Positions 43,740 through 48,988 of a DNA stretch of 48,988 nucleotides are shown piece after piece. Origin of the DNA: Zygnema cylindricum (taxonomy: Eukaryota; Streptophyta; Zygnematophyceae; Zygnematales; Zygnemataceae); assembly GCA_037447655.1 (NCBI GenBank), contig JBBHKE010002653.1:39615-88602 (forward strand), given 5' to 3'. The position numbers and the translations under genes were made by a program. Position 1 is the stretch's first letter, and every line of letters starts with the position of its first letter. The notes below the pieces were generated by a model. It was not told where the DNA came from. It searched no databases and saw nothing but the letters and a program-made list of their open reading frames with translations.

Positions 43740-44487
43740 CAGAGGTCGCAAAAGTCAAAAAAAATCATACCCGAAACCGACCGTTTTTTTTTTTCAAAAT
43801 CTGAGTAACCGACGCCCGACCGAGTTTAGTCACGCTCCAAATCTGTTAACCGTTAACCGACCGTCGTTTACGAAAAAAAAAATTAACCGAATCTTGAATT
43901 TTCGCGACTAACCGTGCCCGCCCGTAACCAAAAAAAGTACAAAATTAATCAATGTACGACAGAATAAGCCAATAATTACGATTTGTCGCGTTCCTTAAGA
44001 TTTGCGAAATGAATGGTGTTACTACCGTGTCAGATTTGCGACGCTTTGTCGCGTTCCCTAAGATTTGCGAAGTGAATAGTGTACTACCGTGTCACATTTG
44101 AGACTCTTTGTCGCGTTCCCTAAGATTTTCGAAATGAATAGTGTACTACCGTGTCAGATTTGCGACGCTTTGTCGCGTTCCCTTTGATTTGCGAAATAAA
44201 TAGCTTATTAGAGTACCGTGTCAGATTTGCGACGCTAATCATGATGCCACGTACTTCCACGATACCAAAAGTACAAAGAACAATAATGTTGGAAAAAAAA
44301 GTACAAAATTCTCATTTTTTTGGTTTTTTGTTTGACCGACCGTAACTGACCGTTTTTTTTTTCCTGGTGAGTCAACCGACTGTAACCGCCCGACCCCCAA
44401 AATTTGGCAACCGAATTCGTTCCGGATCCGACGCGGGCGGTCGGTTAACGGTCGGTCACGGTTTCGGTTGACCGTTTGCGACCTCTG
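43740..44487. mobile_element. hAT MITE with perfect 8-bp target duplication (748 bp)
   Basis: TIR CAGAGGTCGCAAA on both ends, with perfect 8-bp duplications GTGATAAT (43732-43739 and 44488-44495). Sister of 19585-20138 but longer because of an internal tandem array. Confidence 0.93.
43981..44235. repeat. ~62-bp tandem array, four units, inside the hAT MITE
   Basis: Four units of (tttgtcgcgttcc...accgtgtcagatttgcgacgc). The sister MITE at 19585 carries a single unit, so the array grew within this copy or its lineage. Confidence 0.9.
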
Positions 44488-44553
44488 GTGATAATTGCGT
44501 CCGGCGAATAACCACCGCGATATACTATATCGGTTGTACGATATAATATAGTT

Positions 44554-44747
44554 CACCGCTAATCGTTATTAGTGATAATAACACTAATTCGGTCGTGACT
44601 TTTTTTGACCTAAAATCACAAAATATAATTACCAAAATTAAGGACGTGGACTACAATTTGCCACGTCCCTTGCACTAAATTAGTATTGCTAATTCTAATT
44701 TCGCATTAACACTAATAGATCTTTAACGATAATAACGATGAGCGGTG
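44554..44747. mobile_element. TA-flanked TIR MITE (~194 bp)
   Basis: Left CACCGCTAATCGTTATTAGTG and inverted right CACCGCTCATCGTTATTATCG; TA at 44748-44749 on the right, while the left TA is displaced by gtt. Confidence 0.65.
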
Positions 44748-44897
44748 TAATTTAATCCATCAACGGCCAAGACTTAATTGTGTTCAGTACAAATGTAAAA
44801 CTAATGTCGTCTCTCCATTAAGAGGTGCTACTAATTGTACGTAGACATTCATTGAAAAACTGCGGTTTTCACGTCGAGTTTACGTCGAGTCTAACTA

Positions 44898-47200
44898 CAC
44901 CGTGAAATACTATTCGTGTTATTAGCAAAATATGCACTCTTAAATTTTTGACCCTTAGCACAAAAAATAAAATTTATATTACTTATTTATTCTTTAAAAT
45001 AATATAGGTACTTTTTCCCTAGTGTCATTTAAGCCAATTAATATGGTATTAAAGTAATGTTATGTATAGACTGTGTCATTGTTCGTAAGTTGCCTGTTAT
45101 TTTGACCTAAAGTACAAAAAACATGTCAAATAAGGACACTGAAAAAAAAAAGTGTGTGGTGTTAGAACAAGAAAGCGATCTTAAATTCGATCCATAGCCC
45201 TTAAAGACGGTGAAAATTGTCTTAACATGTTCCGACATGGTCAAGCATTATGGTCGAGCCCATAACCTATTAAAGGTGGATTGGCGGACACCATGAAATT
45301 ATACACAAAAATAAATTGATTTGAATCTAGGGTGATTTCTTCAAATGAGAAGAGTCCTTTGCATACAAAGCACACAATGCTAATCATTGTGGAGTGTAAG
45401 TGTGTTTTAGTGCACTTTAACTTTAAGAATCCTGATCTAGATTCTAATGAATTTTTCTTAGATTTTCACGGTAATATTAAAGAGACAATTTAGAAAGTAA
45501 GGGAGACCTAAACTAATGAGGTAGATTTTTACGACTACATTTGAAATAAAAATACGAAGATACGAGTAAAAACAAAAGATAAAAATGAATCAAACATGGA
45601 GAAGAGAAAACATAAGTATAATAGAAAAAACGGGGGAAAAGGACCGACAAGTTAATGACAAGTGACTAAAACGTGAATTAAACGACACAGTGGACTGATG
45701 TTAGATGACATGTAATAATGTTGTCAGATATTTATATTTTATCATGTTCATTGATTCCGCCACTTCTTTCCTCAAGACGTAAATTGTTCGGCACAAGTTT
45801 GATGTCAATGCTTTGTTTTAAGGATTTAAGGCGTTAAATAAATACTTATAGATAAATCAACATTCTTCAAAACTGTAGCGACGACAAATGGATTTCACAA
45901 AATCTTTTTCAAGTGCATTTTTCAAAAAAGAGTCACACGTCAGTTGAAAGCTCCATCAAACCCTTAACCAAACAAAGTTCCAAAATGATGCGACCAAAAT
46001 TTAGCAGGAATGACTAGTTTAATGCTTTATTTTGCCAACTGACTCCTAAATTTTTATGTCGAAAACAATCAAAACCGTTGTTATGGCCAACAATCTCCGA
46101 AATATTTGTCCTAATAGGAATCTCAATAACACCATTATTGCGCAAATTTGGCATCTGTTAGAACACATGTCTATCACCTACACATGTTTGATTGGGAAAC
46201 TTAGAAAAGAGATCTACTTAAAACTTGAGCGAGCTTGCACTTCACCACATTTTTATCGAGCAAACTCCATTCCATACCGTGTTTGGTATCCACTTCAACG
46301 GTTTGTTCCCAGCACACGAGAATTCGCTTTCATGGACTATCAAAAAATTATCTCGTACACCACTCTCTCCCCTCTCCCCCTTATTTATCCTTCTTCCCCC
46401 GTTTAATTTTCTCCCTCAACAACTCCCTCTTTCGTAGTGTTTACCAATGTTTTGGACCTCCACTTCGTTTTTTCCAATCTGCCCGCCCACCTCGTCCGCG
46501 AACCCATATTTTTCCCACTATCTCCCACTGTGCTCCTCCATTACCACTCTTATTGTCCGCGACCAACTCTTTTTATACTCAAACTCACTCATTTTAGTTA
46601 TGATCCGCTTGTTTATTCAATTTTTGACCTTTCGTTCGCGATGTCCCTTCCCTCACATATTTTCTCCTCTTAACCCTGCTCACATTAATTTATTCCTCCC
46701 CCCAGACTCACTTTTATCTTTACGCCTATGTCCGTCGACTTACCTCTTATCAATTTCTCGCTTGATCTCGACCTTCTCCCTCTTATTTTATTTCCACATT
46801 GGGTCTCGTTTATGTTGCATATTTTTATTTTGTTGTTTATGTGGCTTCTCACCTTTGAGCTCCGCTTTCTCTTGAAGTTGTCGTGATACGTTTTGATGCT
46901 CTTTTTTGGAAAATTATTATTGACATAAAATGTATTACATTTATTTCAACTAACACAGAGAATACCCCCACTTTCCCCTTTGAACAAATAACCATCATTT
47001 CCAAATGGGATTTCAAGGTTAGAAAAAAAAAACGATAGACATGTGGACAAGTATGAAGCTTGTTTGGTAAGCAAAGATTTATCCCAATCACACTTATTTG
47101 GCGCCTAAATTATACGACCGCACCTAAAATATCGTTTTTTTTTAAATGTGTCTTTAATGTAGTCACGATTATCGTCAATCACACTATTCCACCAGATATT
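44898..47200. other. Repeat-derived DNA; no gene recognised
   Basis: Begins with a TA-flanked CACCGTGAAATACTATTCG end (TA at 44896-44897). The part 45040-45280 resembles 47240-47430 in the same orientation. The stretch 46360-46800 is pyrimidine-rich on the plus strand, giving spurious Ser/Pro/Phe-rich frames. No transposase, RT or other motif was found. Confidence 0.4.
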
Positions 47201-47239
47201 TAAACAATGTAGCGTATGAAAGTTCGAGTATGTACGTTA

Positions 47240-47575
47240 ATTGTTTGCCAATTTGTACAAAAGTACATAAAAAAGTGTCAGATAACGACGTCAACACTTA
47301 AAGCATGTGGCTCGACACTAGAAAGCACACTTAAATTTGATTCATCCTAACTAAAGCTAGGAGAATGTCGTTAACATGTTCTCACATGCTGAATAAGTCG
47401 ACCATGTGAACTCCAAATGTGACGGCTTCACCATATGAATGTGTCTCCAAATAGTGTTATTTATAGTAGTTAATATTAATGTTTCGTTGGTTTTAGCTCA
47501 TTGAACCCAAAACAACGTTAATAACAATTTTTTTCCCCCATAATAATATATTTACACTGATACGGATTCACTGTG
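47240..47575. mobile_element. TA-flanked TIR MITE fragment (right end)
   Basis: Ends acactgatacggattcactgtg before TA at 47576-47577, a diverged family end. The left end was not located. Confidence 0.45.
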
Positions 47576-47593
47576 TAGTACAGTGCTTAACTA

Positions 47594-48077
47594 CACCGTG
47601 AATCGCTAATAGCGTTAAAAAATAGTTTGTGTAAAAAATTATTAGTGTTGATAACTCTAATTTGGGTTTAGGGCCTTTCACCTAATAAACTAACTTTAAC
47701 TTACGTATAACTATAATTTGGGTACATTTAGGCAATATAGTATGTATTCACATTGAACATGTGAGAACAGGTTCGCATGATTTCCACGAGTGCGCTTTTT
47801 CTTGTCGACGCAGTCACTTTCGCTTGTCGACGCCTTATCTTACATTCTTTCTGTACGATTGTACTAAATAACAAGCAATGCTAGTACGGAATGATACATT
47901 TCCTACACTACACTATTTAAAAACTGTTTAAATTAAAGTGATTAACGCCACAGTAATTCTACAGTACCTATATTAAAGTAGAAAAACAATTAGAGTTATT
48001 AATTATATTTTAGGTTCGAGGGTATAAATTTGGGGGCGCCGAATTAGTGTTATTAACGCTAATAGCGATTCACGGTG
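47594..48077. mobile_element. TA-flanked TIR MITE (484 bp)
   Basis: CACCGTGAATCGCTAATAGC and the exact type of inverted right end; TA at 47592-47593. The right flank is AA rather than TA, probably a later mutation. Confidence 0.78.
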
Positions 48078-48336
48078 AACTGTACTATAGCTGGTACCAG
48101 ATTTATACGAATTTTGTACTCATTTGTACTTGCTCTCGTAAGCGCAGAAATAATTTCCGCGAAGGTCCCGCAAAAATTACGGTTTCTATCGCAGAACGGA
48201 TGTATCCGTATGACTGTATAGCATCGAGTCATTTGCCTCGATCTGGGAGGACATCGCCAAGCTGCTACATGGACACGTGCATACGCGACCCTCGCTTAAA
48301 TGTTGCTTGATGCCCTCGAAAATTTTCCGTTCCTAT

Positions 48337-48988
48337 GGGCACGTCCCCATGTAAGCGATACGTTGAAAAAGTACTTTGGACTGTGGTGGAGTGTTCCATA
48401 CTACTTTGAAAAGCGTCCCTATGTGTGAAAAATGAAATCGAAACTTTTACATGTGACGGTTGTAGACGCAGGTACAGCTTTGTGACGGTTGACGACGACT
48501 ACGAAATTGGTGACGCCAACAAAAACAACGACAGTTGTAGACGTTTATATTTTTGTAATTTTGTGACATGGCAGATGCTTAGGGTTTTGTGACATTGTGA
48601 CGTCACGCTCACTTGTGACGTCACAGATTCAAGAACTTTCGGCCATGGATACCCGATTTCGTTTTCTCTACTTTTTTCGATCTACTTGCCATAAAAATAT
48701 ACATAAAGGTAGTCAAAAGAATTATTTTTCAAATATCTTTCATTTCATACTATTTTTGTCGTGCCTCATTCTAAAGAGTGAGAGATAAGCGTGACAGTGT
48801 GAGAGGGAGAGGGGAGAGGCGACGGCGACACAAAATTCTGCAAAGGACCCATGAAGGAAAGTGGAGGTCCGAGACCCCTACAGATTTTTTTCCGTACATG
48901 CTCGTCTTTTCCGTACATGCACAAGACGGGTAGGGAGAAAAATAGCGAGTACTCTCCCTCGTCCCAAAAAATTTCCACTCGTGTGGCG
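48337..48988 (+). mobile_element. Tourist-like MITE, copy 4 (runs off the window)
   Basis: Starts GGGCACGTCCCCATGTAAG, the family TIR, and contains the gtgacggttgtagacg repeats, gtgacgtcac runs, and ttcggccatgg and cttgccataaaa blocks. The right end lies beyond 48988. The flanking TAT is not the TAA/TTA seen at other copies. Confidence 0.75.

Larger units (their letters stand above)
43656..44550. mobile_element. ATCGG-rich hAT-like repeat interrupted by a hAT MITE
   Basis: The outer sequence (acatcggtggtcggacaaaaccgatatg... and ...accaccgcgatatactatatcggttgtac) is palindromic and resembles the 5441-6196 family. Its two halves are separated by the 43740-44487 insertion. Confidence 0.5.

Noticed and set aside
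46235-46875. Overlapping Ser/Pro/Phe-rich frames of up to 142 codons
   Set aside because: A pyrimidine-rich strand gives open frames in all phases; no motif or start context favours one.

Overview
The window is nuclear DNA from a land plant. It holds a plant-type 4-hydroxyphenylpyruvate dioxygenase (HPPD) gene with an intron before its last ~55 codons, a second intron-rich nuclear gene, Ty1/copia-type LTR elements with plant-like Gag, and dense MITEs of Tourist, hAT and TA-flanked types. The sequence does not settle the clade. The 3.5 kb HPPD intron and heavy repeat load suggest a large, repeat-rich genome. No organelle, bacterial or viral genes are seen.

Layout. 0.4-0.9 kb: a small secreted Cys-rich (PAN-like) gene on the minus strand with a TATA box. 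1-9 kb: MITE-rich DNA with nested insertions. 9.3-10.5 kb: a wrecked copia integrase region. 11.7-16.7 kb: LTR element 1, gag only, whose 5' LTR carries a nested solo LTR. 18.2-20.1 kb: a Tourist MITE and a hAT MITE. 20.5-25.0 kb: LTR element 2, the same gag-only family on the minus strand and much younger. 25.5-28.4 kb: a decayed minus-strand copia pol. 28.8-29.3 kb: Tourist MITE fragment. 30.36-35.98 kb: a nine-exon gene on the plus strand (453 codons in my model) with a conserved beta-rich module like that of plant STAT/SH2-like proteins, followed by a Ser/Pro-rich tail. 38.20-43.07 kb: HPPD on the minus strand, two exons, 467 codons, convergent with the previous gene. 43.4-49 kb: more MITEs, including nested hAT and Tourist copies.

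The three host genes show no shared pathway; HPPD acts in tyrosine catabolism and plastoquinone/tocopherol synthesis. The most unusual observation is in the gag-only LTR elements. Both subfamilies carry a tRNA-like sequence (A box plus B box/T-arm), antisense to the element, in the part of the LTR where they otherwise differ. The two tRNA-like sequences are not copies of each other. Their internal region appears to descend from a single Gag-like reading frame with a long C-terminal extension and no pol. A second theme is a TIR family (ends CACCG..AATCGCTATTAGCG, TA target duplications) with about fifteen copies, several nested, two of them in introns and one abutting a 3' splice site.
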